A DNA stretch of 64,000 nucleotides from Xanthostigma xanthostigma (GCA_963575645.1 OY754469.1:22400001-22464000); one strand, 5' to 3'; shown: positions 24,209 to 35,875, counted from the stretch's first letter. The notes: generated by a model not told the origin, from the letters alone. Numbers and translations: made by a program.

Positions 24209-24963
24209 TAATCAAAAGGTACCACTTTGATAAAATTTCTTCTGTAGTGAAGTCGCTTTGAATATAGTAAAGTTTTTTTCTTTTTTGGTAGGAAATTTTA
24301 TCTATACCTAATAATTTTGTACATAAAGTGCTTTTGCCAGAGCCCAAAGGTTTAGAGATATTAAAGGAAAATTGAGAAAATCGACATTGGTGCTAAGGTA
24401 CTTAATATAAAATTAGGCCAAATTTTGAAATAAAATTAAGTGAAAATATATAGTGTGGTTACTCATTTTACTCAAAATTTCACTTTCTACAACACTTGTA
24501 GAGTTAATTTTCTGATAGTGTTAGTTGTCTTTGAAATATTGTTTTGTTATGCGCAGAAAAACGCGTGTATTCTGAGTATACATCCACACGCAACGGCTAA
24601 AGCTTATCTGAAAGGAGACGGAAAACTTAGTATATTCATTTCAGACCTAAAATGAAACAAGAAAATAATTTCCAGCTTTCTCCTAATTAATTCCGAATTA
24701 GTATTGTTTTTATTTTCCTACCACTGTCCAATAAGCTCAATTAATAACGCGAAGGACTAATTACGGTACCATTTACAATATTATTTACATAACGATTTTC
24801 AAAACAATATTTCGGCACGAATGATTGTTATTAAAACATGTTAATTATTTTTAAAGAGGGTATATATAATGAACGAAAAATGTTTTCGCGGATTATTTGG
24901 TGTCATAATTTTCAAGAACATTTTTCAAATTAGCAACTAAAGTCAGTATACTTTGTTAGAAAG

Positions 24964-24981
24964 ATGTCTGCCGGTTTTTGG
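24964..24981 (+). CDS. Gene 2, first coding exon (MSAGFW)
   Basis: ATG TCT GCC GGT TTT TGG is followed at once by the strong donor GTGAGTAG. Six codons end in phase 0, matching the phase-0 acceptor at 30285. An arthropod-type initiator TCAGT lies at 24943-24947, about 20 bases before the ATG. A TATA-like run at 24861-24870 is about 80 bases upstream of it, too far to be its ordinary TATA box, so the core promoter may be TATA-less. The intron is about 5.3 kb and holds a triplicated Helitron, a Penelope-like fragment and a large palindrome. Confidence 0.65.
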
Positions 24982-25321
24982 GTGAGTAGTTACCTTTTAT
25001 CATTTCGCTATTTTATAAAACCAACCTGTAATAATATTAAGTACACCTTTTAACAATTTTATAAACACATCACGACCAACCATCAGAAATCGGTCACTTT
25101 TATATTTGTCGCAATATTTTAGAATATGTTATATAATAGCATAACATAGAATATAATATACCTACCTATATACTTGATATCCCAGACATATTATGTCTCC
25201 ATCAAAACAAATAGATACGTAAATGGAATGAAGTTCTCATGATGCTGGTAAATCATCGACGGTATCAGTCAACTTTTTTTAAAATAAGACCATGAATAGG
25301 TTATTGTTAGCTTTTCTGATA

Positions 25322-25684
25322 CTGGGTTGCAGAAAGGGTTGTCTTAAAATCTGATTTGACAATGACCTTAGATTGTGAACATACGTATTTCTCCATATAG
25401 AAAGGATTGTAGAGTTTTAATTAAACTGTAATTAATGTAAATTCATGGTTTTTGTAAAGTTTCCATTTCGAAACAACGTTTTTCTACGAATATTTGGCTT
25501 GAAAAGCGGTATTTTACTGTATAGAATAATTATTTGTTTTTTATAAGTCCAATCTAATATTCTAGATAACAGAAAGTTTGAATACGGCATTAGGCTGCTC
25601 CTGAAGAAATTATATATAATTATATGATCACAATCGAAGGTCATTGTTAAATCAAATTTCGTGACAATCCTTTCCGCAACCCAG
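25322..25684. mobile_element. MITE with CTGGGTTGC ends
   Basis: CTGGGTTGCAGAAAGGGTTG and the reversed right end CTGGGTTGCGGAAAGGATTG form inverted repeats of about 50 bp (to CAATGACCTT). It is 363 bp in the intron of gene 2. Confidence 0.7.
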
Positions 25685-26278
25685 CATGAGAGATTTTTAT
25701 TTTATTTTCAATCATATATTACGAAATATTCAATTATTATTATTGTTACTTGTAAAATTTTCGAGATAAACTCAATAAAACGTTACATACAATACAATAA
25801 AATACACGTATGTCGTATGCTTGATAAAAAATAAAGTAGCCATGTTCTTATTTATTTTTATCTTGAAAATTTTATAATTTAACACTAATATTATATTACA
25901 AGGTTTAAAACAAAATAAATAGTTCTCTGAAATTAGTTAAAAAAATACCTGTTTTATTTAAAAATAATTGACAGATCGTAGATGAGTAATTACTATCATC
26001 TGCATCCTGTAACTGTATAGTTCAGTTAACGAAGACCCGAAATTGGCAAATAAATGCAAAAAATTGTGTAGTCTGGATTAATATTTTTTATAATAGGGTT
26101 GACCCCCAGGTATAACATACCAAAAGTCCCCAGCCAGGGGCCGCTTGCTTTAGGCGGGGTGGGGGGGATATGTCCCATATTTTAGTTTTTCCTAAATATT
26201 TCAAAAACTAAGCGTCGTAGGAAAAAAACCTTAAAACGTAATGAAGCTTATTAAATTTCTTACAAAATTATATATTAA

Positions 26279-27565
26279 TCTGTATATATAAAAGGAAACC
26301 GTGACTGATTGACTGACTGACTGACTGACTGGTCTATCAACGCACAGCTCAAACCGCTGGACTGATTGGGTTGATATTTGGCACATAGATAGTTATTATG
26401 ACGTAGGCACCCACTAAGAACGGATTTTTGAAAATTCAACCCCTAAAAGGGCGTAACGGGGGTTTAAAATATGAATGGAGAATCAACATACAGCTCAAAC
26501 CATTGTACGGATTGGGCTGAAATTTGGCACACAGATACTTATTATAACGTAGGCATCCGCTATAAACGGATTTTTGAAAACTCAACCCCTAAAAGGGTGT
26601 AACAGGGGTTAAAAATTTTTAATGAAGAATCAACGCACACCTCTAACCACTGGAGGGAGTGGGCTAAAATTTGACACACAGATAGTTGTTATGACGTAGG
26701 CATCCGCTAAGAACGGATTTTTGAAAATTCAACCCCTAAAAGGGCGTAACGGGGGTTTAAAATATGAATGGAGAATCAACATACAGCTCAAACCATTGTA
26801 CGGATTGGGCTGAAATTTGGCACACAGATACTTATTATAACGTAGGCATCCGCTATAAACGGATTTTTGAAAACTCAACCCCTAAAAGGGTGTAACAGGG
26901 GTTAAAAATTTTTAATGAAGAATCAACGCACACCTCTAACCACTGGAGGGAGTGGGCTAAAATTTGACACACAGATAGTTGTTATGACGTAGGCATCCGC
27001 TAAGAACGGATTTTTGAAAATTCAACCCCTAAAAGGGCGTAACGGGGGTTTAAAATATGAATGGAGAATCAACATACAGCTCAAACCATTGTACGGATTG
27101 GGCTGAAATTTGGCACACAGATACTTATTATAACGTAGGCATCCGCTATAAACGGATTTTTGAAAACTCAACCCCTAAAAGGGTGTAACAGGGGTTAAAA
27201 ATTTTTAATGAAGAATCAACGCACACCTCTAACCACTGGAGGGAGTGGGCTAAAATTTGACACACAGATAGTTGTTATGACGTAGGCATCCGCTAAGAAC
27301 GGATTTTTGAAAATTCAACCCCTAAAAGGGCGTAACGGGGGTTCAAAATTTGCATGGAGAAATCATATAAGATAGATGTATCAATTCGAATATGCGCAGG
27401 ATTACTCCTGTCGACAAATAAATAAACACGTGTTCTGAGATTTTTTAAAAACAACCCCGTCAGAGGGTGAAAAAAGGTAAATAGTCTAAAAATCAACATG
27501 GGTGTCATTTTCAAGGTTTGTCGGGGCGTTGATCACGTGAATGTCATCAATTTTGCAATTTATTA
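26279..27565 (+). mobile_element. Helitron with internal triplication, 3' end missing
   Basis: It starts TC after AA (TCTGTATATATAAAAGG) and then has ACTGACTGACTGACTGACTG. It shares its body with the Helitron at 22426. The 3' part with CTAG is absent. Confidence 0.7.
26451..27329 (+). repeat. Three identical 293-bp tandem units
   Basis: Units start at 26451, 26744 and 27037 and appear identical by eye. Each contains two related half-units of about 147 bp ending in AACCCCTAAAAGGG. Confidence 0.85.
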
Positions 27566-28687
27566 CACTTGAACAGAAAAATTCTAAAAAGTCATAATTT
27601 ATTATTAATTTGTATTGATCTAAATAACAATTTTTTTCCAGCGATTAAGATGGAGCACGGTAAAATGTTTGTTTAGTTCGCAGAGTGTACGGAGAGAATT
27701 CCCAATTTTTTATAGCCTAAGTTACTCCTTATAATATGGAAAAAAAATTTAAAAATGTTAAACGTCTTTTAAAAGCCTTCACCATTAATTAACAAAATAA
27801 AAAATGAAAAATTTGTTACAATACGCTGGGGACTTTTAATATGTTATACCTGGGTATCACCCCTATCATTTGAAATAATAACCCAGACTACACAATTTAT
27901 TGTTTTTATTTTTCCTTCGTTGACTGAATTAGTAGAGTGTAGAAAGAATTCCATTTTATTTACTTTGGTGGGGTTACCTTAAAAAATAATCGAGATACAG
28001 GACTAGGAACTTATTTCTGCGATACCTGTGTTTGTGTAGTATAAGTAACAATAAAATTTTAATGTTATTAATTGTGTATTTTCGATTTTTATGTGTGGAA
28101 AATTAGCTCTATACTGAACTCCACACCTTTTATGGTTTAAAACACTTCTTTATATTTTAATCTAAATTATTATTTAAACATTAGAATAAATACCGGTTGA
28201 AAAGGATGTTACATTTTAGCCGTAGGTTTTAAAGCGACCCGTGAGATGATTTTTCCGCGCGATTTAATTGGCAATTATTAAATATACACAGTTTACACAC
28301 CTATATTCTTTTGTTAAGAATTTAACAGTTTTTATTTGTTATACTATTAAGCTTTATTTCCATAAAATAAACATATTTCATGATAAATGAGAAAAAATAT
28401 AAAAAATTGCATGTTTTTCAAAATGGCAGCAGTTCGTTTGAGTTGAAATAGGTAGGTACCTAATTATAGTTTACGCAGTTAAATATTTCCACCAATTCTA
28501 CAACAATCGAATTCATTCCATCTAAAACCCTAAATTGAGCTTTACTGACGTGATTATTGAGTATTATTGTTACGTTGAAAATTAGGAAAAATTTCTTCAG
28601 TTCTATTCTGTTTGTATCGCAGTGTTTTCCATATTTCTTTTTTCTATAAAATTGTATACTAAATAAAGTGTAAACTAACAAACTTAC

Positions 28688-28949
28688 TTTAATAAATAAA
28701 ATTATCGACCAATTTATCAGACAATATATTAACAAAATAAAATTAATACAATAACGTTTCGATCCCGATTTGGATCTTCTTCAGATTGGATCTAAAAATA
28801 TAACAAAATAATTAATATTTATTTAGTTTCTGTTTATTTTTAATGAAATTCTTCAAAGATTTTTTTAATATTGAAATATTGAAAAAATAAATAAATTGGT
28901 CGATAATTTTATTTATTGAAGAGTTCTAATCAGACGTTAATCAAAGATT
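28688..28949 (-). mobile_element. Penelope-like fragment with hammerhead-like core
   Basis: A 13-bp duplication, CTAACAAACTTAC, flanks it (28675-28687 and 28950-28962). It has inverted ends of AAATAAAATTATCGACCAATTT type. The minus strand carries CTGAAGA, a helix GATCC/GGATC and GAAACGTT. The same family is at 50366-50625 and, shortened, at 326-428. Duplications of 9 and 13 bp argue for target-primed insertion rather than a DNA transposase. Confidence 0.65.
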
Positions 28950-29084
28950 CTAACAAACTTACATTTCAAATTTTTAACGGGACTTCTTTGGTTAAATATG
29001 TATTTCTCGAAAAGTTATAGCGGCTTCGTTTCATAAAAAGAGAGACGGTGTATTATACAATACACATTACAGGAATACATAACA

Positions 29085-29862
29085 GTAAAAAAAATCAGCT
29101 ATTTGACAAACACAATATTCGGCAAAAGTCCGGCAACGGCCCAAAATTTCCAGAAGAGTGGGTTTTCGAATAAAAGTTGCTCAACTTAGAAAGTTAAATC
29201 GTTTGCATAATAATCTCACCCCCACACACTCACTCTCTCGCAGAGGGTGAGGGTGAATCTAAAATTTCAAATTGCAACCCACATTTTTTGTCACGGATTA
29301 TGATTTTCTGAAAAGAAATATCAAACTTTTGTTCGAAACATTTTTTTATCCGAAGCTTCCCTGCATCCCCAAAAAATGCTCCCAAAAATTCGTTACCCCC
29401 AATCTGAAAATTTTTTTGCTAACAACATTATTTCTGCTCTAAATTTTCGTCAAAAATATGCAAAATAAATGTTGAAAATAATCTCCCACGGATTCGACTT
29501 ACCGAGTATATGCTAGACCAAGATAAGCCGACCTTTCACCTCAAATAACGGAATATGAATTTTCGAGAGCATTTTTTGGGGGTGCAGGGAAGCTTCGGAT
29601 AAAAAAATGTTTCGAACAAAAGTTTGATATTTCTTTTCAGAAAATCATAATCCGTGACAAAAAATGTGGGTTGCAATTTGAAATTTTAGATTCACCCTCA
29701 CCCTCTGCGAGAGAGTGAGTGTGTGGGGGTGAGATTATTATGCAAACGATTTAACTTTCTAAGTTGAGCAACTTTTATTCGAAAACCCACTCTTCAGGAA
29801 ATTTTGGGCTGTTGCCGGACTTTTGCCGTATCTTGTGTTTGTCAAATAGCTGAATTTTTTTG
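29085..29862. mobile_element. 778-bp palindromic element
   Basis: Arms of about 290 bp, from TCAGCTATTTGACAAACAC and its reverse at 29840, are near-identical; the spacer is about 190 bp. Blocks include GGCAAAAGTCCGGCAACGG, CACTCACTCTCTCGCAGAGG and CCGAAGCTTCCCTGCA. Part of a third arm follows to about 29990. It lies in the gene 2 intron, 0.4 kb before exon 2. Confidence 0.85.
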
Positions 29863-30285
29863 GATAAAAAAATTTTTTGGACAAAAGTTTGATACTTCTC
29901 TTTGGAGAATCATAGTTTGTGAGAAAAAATGTGGGATGCCATTTAAAATTTTTAAATTCATCTCCGCCCCCTGCAAAGAACAACGCACACACTACGACGC
30001 CATGTTTGTTTGCTCATGTCGCCTACGTGACAAGATACTGTTTCCTGATTGGTTTTTGCTCAAAACAAGCACGAAAAATAGCCCTGGTTCTAATTTTGAC
30101 ATCCATCTTGAAATCTCACACGCGAACCCGCAGTGACGTCATTCCCATCCTCGCACCAGTGTCAAAACTAGCCTCGTGTGCAGCAGTCCTAAAACAAAAT
30201 TTAAATGAAGAAAGTGAAAATACGAATAATTCTAATTATCACGAGGGAAAAAGTTTCTAAAAAAATAAAATCTCTACTGTTACAG

Positions 30286-30561
30286 ACAAGCGTTGCGGTG
30301 GCTTTCATTGTATTGTTGGTAGTAACCGACGCAATTCCCGTTGACGAATTGTTGGAGACAGCCGAACAACGGCGCCCAGTTGAATATCAGGTGGATTTCG
30401 GCAGACCTGAAATAATCGTTAGAGATGATCGATATGACAGGAGAAGGGACTACGATCGCGACCGACGCTACGAGGACCGTTTCGATGATCGTTATAACGA
30501 TAGGCGTCGCGATCGAGAAGATTATCGAAGAACGGGTCAGGTCTATATAATCAGAAAGTGA
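30286..30561 (+). CDS. Gene 2, main exon: small secreted Arg/Asp/Tyr-rich protein
   Basis: The acceptor CTGTTACAG is followed by a hydrophobic signal-peptide core (TSVAVAFIVLLVVTDA), which with MSAGFW from 24964 makes a convincing signal peptide with likely cleavage before IPVDE. The mature protein has a short acidic start (DELLETAEQRR), a mixed middle (PVEYQVDFGRPEIIV), then about 45 residues almost wholly of Arg, Asp, Tyr and a few Glu, Asn and Phe (for example RYDRRRDYDRDRRYEDRF), ending GQVYIIRK. The total is 97 residues. There is no Cys and no catalytic motif. The strictly mixed Arg/Asp charge with evenly spaced Tyr suggests a disordered or self-associating matrix protein, or one for Tyr cross-linking; this is inference. 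An unspliced start at 30205 is possible but gives a Lys-rich leader and ignores the acceptor. AATAAA lies at 30630. Confidence 0.8.
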   Translation, partial: TSVAVAFIVLLVVTDAIPVDELLETAEQRRPVEYQVDFGRPEIIVRDDRYDRRRDYDRDRRYEDRFDDRYNDRRRDREDYRRTGQVYIIRK

Positions 30562-30629
30562 AAGAATATTTGAACATTTTTTTATATCTACGATAGCACA
30601 TTGATGTAGATATATTACAATTTTGCAAA

Positions 30630-30635
30630 AATAAA
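30630..30635 (+). terminator. Polyadenylation signal of gene 2
   Basis: AATAAA lies 69 bases after the stop codon of the Arg/Asp/Tyr-rich protein, in AT-rich DNA, at a normal distance for an insect 3' UTR. Confidence 0.5.
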
Positions 30636-30639
30636 CAGT

Positions 30640-32495
30640 TTTGTAATTAAAATTTTATTTTCGATTTTTTAACTTCTAATGAAAGAGTAGGTAAGTACCT
30701 ATATTTTTGATCCAGAGCGAATGAAAATTTTAAAAAACACTTTTTTTAAGTCCTAAAGAAGATATAATTTTAATGTATAAATAACGGTTCAGTCATTAAA
30801 TTATTTTAATATTTAGTTAAGGTGTGTTTTGTTTGAATTAAATTTATATACCAACATATAAATATAGAATGTTGCAAAATTAATTAACTTTATTTTTAAA
30901 AATTTTCGACAAAAGAAAATTACATATAAACACAGTATTAATAGTTAAGTTTAACACATGATTACCTTGATAATGAATTATTGTAATTACTAAATTATTG
31001 TTATAAAAAAATATATATTGTGTAAACATTTTCATAATTGCAGTTGCACAACGTGTTTCTTAAGGAATTAAATTAGTGTTCTTACTACAAATTAATTCCA
31101 GTGACACTTTAAGGCGATCATACATCTGGTAAATTTTATGCAACTCGACTTGACTAAAGTTTGAAACAAATTGAAATATCTTGGTAGAAGATAATTTTAT
31201 TAATGGCCATATTCACCGAATGTAAGTAGTTATTTATTCGGTTCGTTTGTTCTTCAGTTAGCTATTCCTCCAAATAAATAGCGGTAATTCAATTCACCAG
31301 ACATAATTATGTTCACTGCAGGTATCATCTATCCTGTCTTACTTCAAGGGAATAAATATTTATTTGCCTGATAAAATAATAATGGCCGCCACATAGATCA
31401 TAATACCTAACCTATAAACGTGGAGTATTATATCTACAGATTGCTCTTGTGAGTTTATTTATGTGTTGTTTATTAACCCTTTGTGTAGTGTATATAGTTG
31501 TAAAACATTAAAGTTGGTGGAAGTTTTGTGTGAAATTGAGTTAGGATAAAACAATATTTTGTGAAACTTTTTTTGACGTTACACTAACGCCATCGGTCGG
31601 ATTTTTGGGTGAACGTCAAAATATTCATCAAAAAGAGCAAGGAGTATAGTGCAGTGTATATTTATTCTTTAACTAACTTTTCTACCTGATATTTTGCTTG
31701 GTGAATTGAAAGTAAATTTTATTCTAACGAATAAATTTGTTCCAAGATTAGTAACTTCAATATTTAATAGTGTTCGGTGAATATGGGCATAAAACATGTA
31801 CAACGTCAAGATACTATAATAGTTGACGTTTAAATGTAAAATTCGTGGATAGTAAAACTATAAGTTATTTGAGTTTTTCGATTTTTTGGACCAAAATTGC
31901 TGAAAGATGTTGGAATCAATCGTTTTACATTGCTACTATGAGAAACGAAGGAATAGCTTAACTGTACATTTCTAGTATTTATGGTTCAAGTTTCAAGTAT
32001 ATTTTGTAACTTACTATGGGTACAATTTTTGTGTTAGCTGTTTTCATGAAAATTAGGAGCATTGACCAAAATAAACTAGGCAGCAATTTTAAAAAAAGAA
32101 CTGACGGTATCCATATTATGTGATCGAGTTAGAAATTAGTCCACTAGCATGCAAGAAATATTCCTGAATAGAAACTCCATATATACCTACATCGCTTGTC
32201 AGATCTGGTTAGTGTCCTCTATACCACTAGGCATGTGCGTTTCAAAATTGATAGGATAATGTTTTAGATGTAATAAGATTAACATTTTGAAGTAATAAAA
32301 TCGATAGAAAACTCACTATGGATACTATTACATTATTCATGTTTTTTTTTCTGTAAACATCAGCAAAACAATAAATTGAAAACTTATATTATTTATTTCA
32401 ATATATAAAAAAAATACTAGTCGGGATAAATAGCTGTATTAATATTATAAATTATTTATGTTATTTAATCTGATTGGAAATTTTTCAAAAGAGCT
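30640..32495. other. Spacer between genes 2 and 3
   Basis: AT-rich; no open frame, hairpin or clear transposon end was seen. Confidence 0.4.
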
Positions 32496-32502
32496 AAATG
32501 GG

Positions 32503-32510
32503 TATAAAAG
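32503..32510 (+). promoter_or_regulatory. TATA box of gene 3
   Basis: TATAAAAG stands about 83 bases before the start codon at 32586. A start site around 32530 (CTCAATAAG) would be at the usual 28-30 base distance and gives a short 5' leader. The same TATAAAAG is seen upstream of gene 4. Confidence 0.65.
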
Positions 32511-32585
32511 TAAGAGGGATCTTTATCTCAATAAGTAGTTAGCAATTCTATTTCTGTGGATCATCATATTTTTATTGCAACTAAT

Positions 32586-32594
32586 ATGAATTGG
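32586..32594 (+). CDS. Gene 3, first coding exon (MNW)
   Basis: ATG AAT TGG is followed directly by GTAAGTAAC, a near-perfect donor. Three codons in phase 0 match the acceptor at 33701. The position below a clean TATA box supports this start. Gene 4 has the same arrangement (ATG AAT TCG then GTATGT). Confidence 0.75.
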
Positions 32595-33164
32595 GTAAGT
32601 AACATTGTTTTTATTTTGAATATTGTTTTTTTTGCAAAGCCAAAACGTTAATATGTCTAAAATACTTATAATAATTTTTCACGAGATATTGTTTGAGACA
32701 AACTGATCAATTTTTATGACAAAATATAGTATGATATTAATTTATCGATTTCTTAAATGTGCTTAGACACAAAATTAATAATTCTGCAAATGTTCCTAGA
32801 AACGTTTCACAAATTTAAAGATAAAAAACAAGGTTGTAATAGATTTTACTTAATAGTTCTTGCGACATTCTGCTACGGTTTAACCCAATTTTTACATCCC
32901 TGTTTAGTTTTTAATTTCTGTAAATAATCTTCCTTCACCGTACATACTAAAGTTTTTTTATTAGAAAAAATCCTGACTTTACTACTAGCTTTCCAACACA
33001 GTTTCGCACATAAGTATTGATTTTGGTTTTACAACGAAATAATCAAGAACAACAAGTCTATCATGTATCGTTTAATTGTATCTTTATAGTTTAGTCAACA
33101 CCAATTTATCTTTTAAATCGCGTGCGGAATTACCGGCTCAAATAACATTTTTGTGCACTGCTCA

Positions 33165-33260
33165 GGGGCCATTCAAGAATAACGTAAGCATCAAGAGGGG
33201 GGAGGGGGTCTTAGCTTAGCTTTTTTTGATGACATGGGGGACGGGGGGGTCTAGATGGTG
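33165..33260. repeat. Possible MITE end, G-rich
   Basis: CAGGGGCCATTCAAGAATAACGT followed by G-runs (GAGGGGGGAGGGGG) resembles known TIR starts. The partner end was not found. It lies in the gene 3 intron. Confidence 0.35.
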
Positions 33261-33701
33261 ATTACGTCATTTGATTTTTCTGAAAAATTTAATAAACTAT
33301 ACCTATGGCAACCCTATACTTGTCTATGCTTGAAAGCGAAAACCATGTTCAGGAATTTCCTAAAAAAATCTTTTTTTTTTAAATGTAACCTCCTTCAAAA
33401 AAGGGTCACTAAAAAGGGTAAAATAACCATCAATTTAATTACTACCGCGTTTTATATATCTACTTTATGTACCTACTAAAACTTTTTATTTTGTGATATT
33501 ATTATAGATTTGAATATGAATTCTGATATATAACTTACAAAGTTTCTATGAAACGTTTGATAATTTTAGGACAAAAATTTCCCGGTCATTGTAAAAAACG
33601 TATCTATATAATGAAAAATATTTTCTTATGTGTGGAGTCCCAATAATTAAAAAAACTGTTCATCCAGTTTTAAAACAGTACTGTTTGTTATTTTATTTCA
33701 G

Positions 33702-34025
33702 AAAACAATAATCGTATTATTCCTTGCACTACTGTCGATCTGTTATGCAATACCGCAATTTAGCAGCAGTGGTAGAATTGGAAGTAGCAGTGGACGCGGT
33801 GAACATGGCAACAGTGGAGGACACGATCATAATAGAAGAGGAGAAAGTAGCGTAGGAGGGCAAAGCGGTTATGGCAGTACAAATGGAGAATTAGGTGGAC
33901 GACAAAGCGGTTACGGTGATTCATCAGGAGGAAGAATTGGGTTGAATGGAGGAAGAAGTGAGAACAGTGGAGGAAGAATCGGGATTAGTGGAGGAAGCAG
34001 AGGTTCTGGTGGAAGTAGATACTAA
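33702..34025 (+). CDS. Gene 3, main exon: secreted Gly/Ser-rich protein
   Basis: The acceptor TTTTATTTCAG opens onto KTIIVLFLALLSICYA, which with MNW forms a textbook signal peptide; cleavage is likely after CYA, before IPQF. The mature chain of about 91 residues is Gly, Ser and Arg with Asn, Gln and Tyr in loose repeats: GRIGSSSGRGEHG, GGQSGYG, GGRQSGYGDSS, GGRIG (twice) and SGGSRGSGGSRY at the end. There is no Cys. It resembles glycine-rich cuticle, eggshell or silk-gland matrix proteins, and no single family is certain. The stop is TAA at 34023. The main exon contains no ATG before the first-exon join, so a simple ORF scan misses this gene. Confidence 0.82.
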   Translation, partial: KTIIVLFLALLSICYAIPQFSSSGRIGSSSGRGEHGNSGGHDHNRRGESSVGGQSGYGSTNGELGGRQSGYGDSSGGRIGLNGGRSENSGGRIGISGGSRGSGGSRY

Positions 34026-34042
34026 AATGTACAGTTCTTATA

Positions 34043-34057
34043 AATAAATCCAATAAA
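34043..34057 (+). terminator. Polyadenylation signals of gene 3
   Basis: Two AATAAA hexamers, at 34043 and 34052, stand 18-27 bases after the stop codon, giving a very short 3' UTR. Confidence 0.6.
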
Positions 34058-34307
34058 TAGAAAGAAAGTAGCGTTTTTACATGTGAATTATTTTTTTGTT
34101 GCTAAATATTATTATTATTTTATTTGAAATCTCCTGTTTTCGTTTTAATAATAACTATTATTCTAAGCAAGGCCTTAATAATTAACTATTTATGGCGTTT
34201 CGTATTTGTATGGAGCCCTTTCCGCCGTCGTTTAAAAACAGTAGCTTAAAATTAATAAAAATACATAATTTGCACTGATTTTTCACTCGGCACTTGGTAG
34301 AACATGA

Positions 34308-34566
34308 TTAATAACAAATAGTAAAAACAAAAACACGTGAAAATTCTACAAAATATTTTCTCTTCTCAACGATCGTTTCCGACATTAAGTCCATCATCAG
34401 GAGTACAGACATATGCTATAATATGTACTGTATATTATGTCTGTACTCCTGATGATGGACTTAATGTCCTAAACATTGAGTACTACCTCAATGGTCCTAA
34501 ACGATCATTGAGAAGAAAAATATTTTGTTGAACTTTCACGTGTTCTTTGTTTTTACTATTTGTTAA
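34308..34566. mobile_element. Palindromic element with two hammerhead-like cores
   Basis: Outer arms AACAAATAGTAAAAACAAA and its reverse, then CACGTGAAA and TTTCACGTG, then GAGTACAGACATA and TATGTCTGTACTC about a short centre. CTGATGATGGACTTAATGTC occurs on both strands. It is followed by GGAAACGATCG (- strand copy, 34375-34400) or CTAAACATTGAGTAC (+ strand copy, 34449-34488), where GTACTC and GAGTAC could form stem I. Confidence 0.65.
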
Positions 34567-34569
34567 TAA

Positions 34570-35875
34570 AACTACATATTATTTTCTTAGTTTAGCTCGC
34601 ATTGGAAGCACAGCTTTGGAATCCCTGGTTTTGCGATCGATTGTATTTTTTAACTATTTGTTGTTTTTCTACTTTTGTTTACATATACCTAGTACTGACT
34701 GCTAGTATAAATTGCTGAAGACCTCCTTTTTTTCGTTTTAAACACAAGGTGACACCTCCCGACATTACCTAGTTTTCGACTATTTTTCTATTTCTAAAAA
34801 AAGCACAAAAGTTGAACATGGAACATGTTTGTGAATTCAATGGATAATCCCTAAACCTATCTAAAAACGCTGAACATATCTGTAGCTAAAAGTCTATTGA
34901 CTTTTAGGCTATAAACGCGCCCATGGACACTTTTTCTTAGTAACCTTTAAACTGTGAAATAAAACAATTTTAGATCTATGTACTGACAAATACAAGACGT
35001 ATATACGCAGAATTTTGTTTTGGAGGGTTGAGGGTTGCAAAAGTAAATAATAATAATAATAATAATAATAATATTAATTATAATAATAATTATAATAATA
35101 ATAATAAATGGGGATTAAATGTGGACGTTATAGGTTATCCTACTGCAATTTGATCATATAGTCATAGTCCAAACGTTCTGAGTGCAATTCGGATAAGTTC
35201 TATAACGGGAAATAAAAGGGATTAGTATGAAATAAGCTTTATGAATTTTCACAGCTGTCTCCTCTGGCCCCTCCTGCGTATGCCCATGGTCAAATACAGT
35301 AACAATAATTTCTAATGTCAAAATAGGTAGGTATTTATATTAAATGAGGTACAAACACAATATTCTGTAAACAAAAACTGAAGGACATCAAACAACAATT
35401 CAAATATTATACACGATTATACCATAATCACGAGCTCTTTAATCTTTTTCTGACAACAGATCTTGCCGTGACAATATTTCCGGTGACAATTTTGCTCAAG
35501 TATAATCTCTCACAATAAGACGTGTTTTCCAAATGGTTCTAGGCTCCCTTGCTATAGGTAAATTCAAAGATTTTGATTTTACATTCAATACTAACCGGAA
35601 GTTTGCATGTTTAAGACTATTTAGTATTTTGAGCACACATTTTTTCAAAAAAGTGTATTTTGAAAATTTACTTCTCCCGGGGGAAATATTTAGCAATTAG
35701 GATTTGTGGCGAAAAAATGGACTTTGAAGGGAATTCTAAAAGATTGGAAAACTATATCAACGCTTACTAAACTTTCTGTTGAAACAGAAGTTATGTGTTA
35801 AATTATTAAAAAAATCTAATTACGCCACTAAACTCAACTAAAAATATATGTATAATATTATGATCGTATTTTTGA
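34570..35875. other. Intergenic, with AAT microsatellite
   Basis: An (AAT)n/(TAA)n run lies at 35046-35107. No gene was recognised; the frame at 35496-35696 (-) has no domain. Confidence 0.4.

Larger units (their letters stand above)
26060..27905. mobile_element. Long-TIR element split by a Helitron
   Basis: The left end (ATTGTGTAGTCTGGATTAAT, CCCAGGTATAACATA, AAAAGTCCCCAG) returns reversed at 27826-27900. The inverted ends are about 75 bp. Most of the inside is a later Helitron insertion. Confidence 0.7.

Noticed and set aside
26451..27329. CRISPR-like array
   Set aside because: Units are contiguous 293-bp duplicates without spacers, within a Helitron of an insect genome.
29759..30260. Three overlapping frames of 77-113 codons
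   Set aside because: They lie in the palindrome arm and MITE-like DNA upstream of gene 2 exon 2; no domain.
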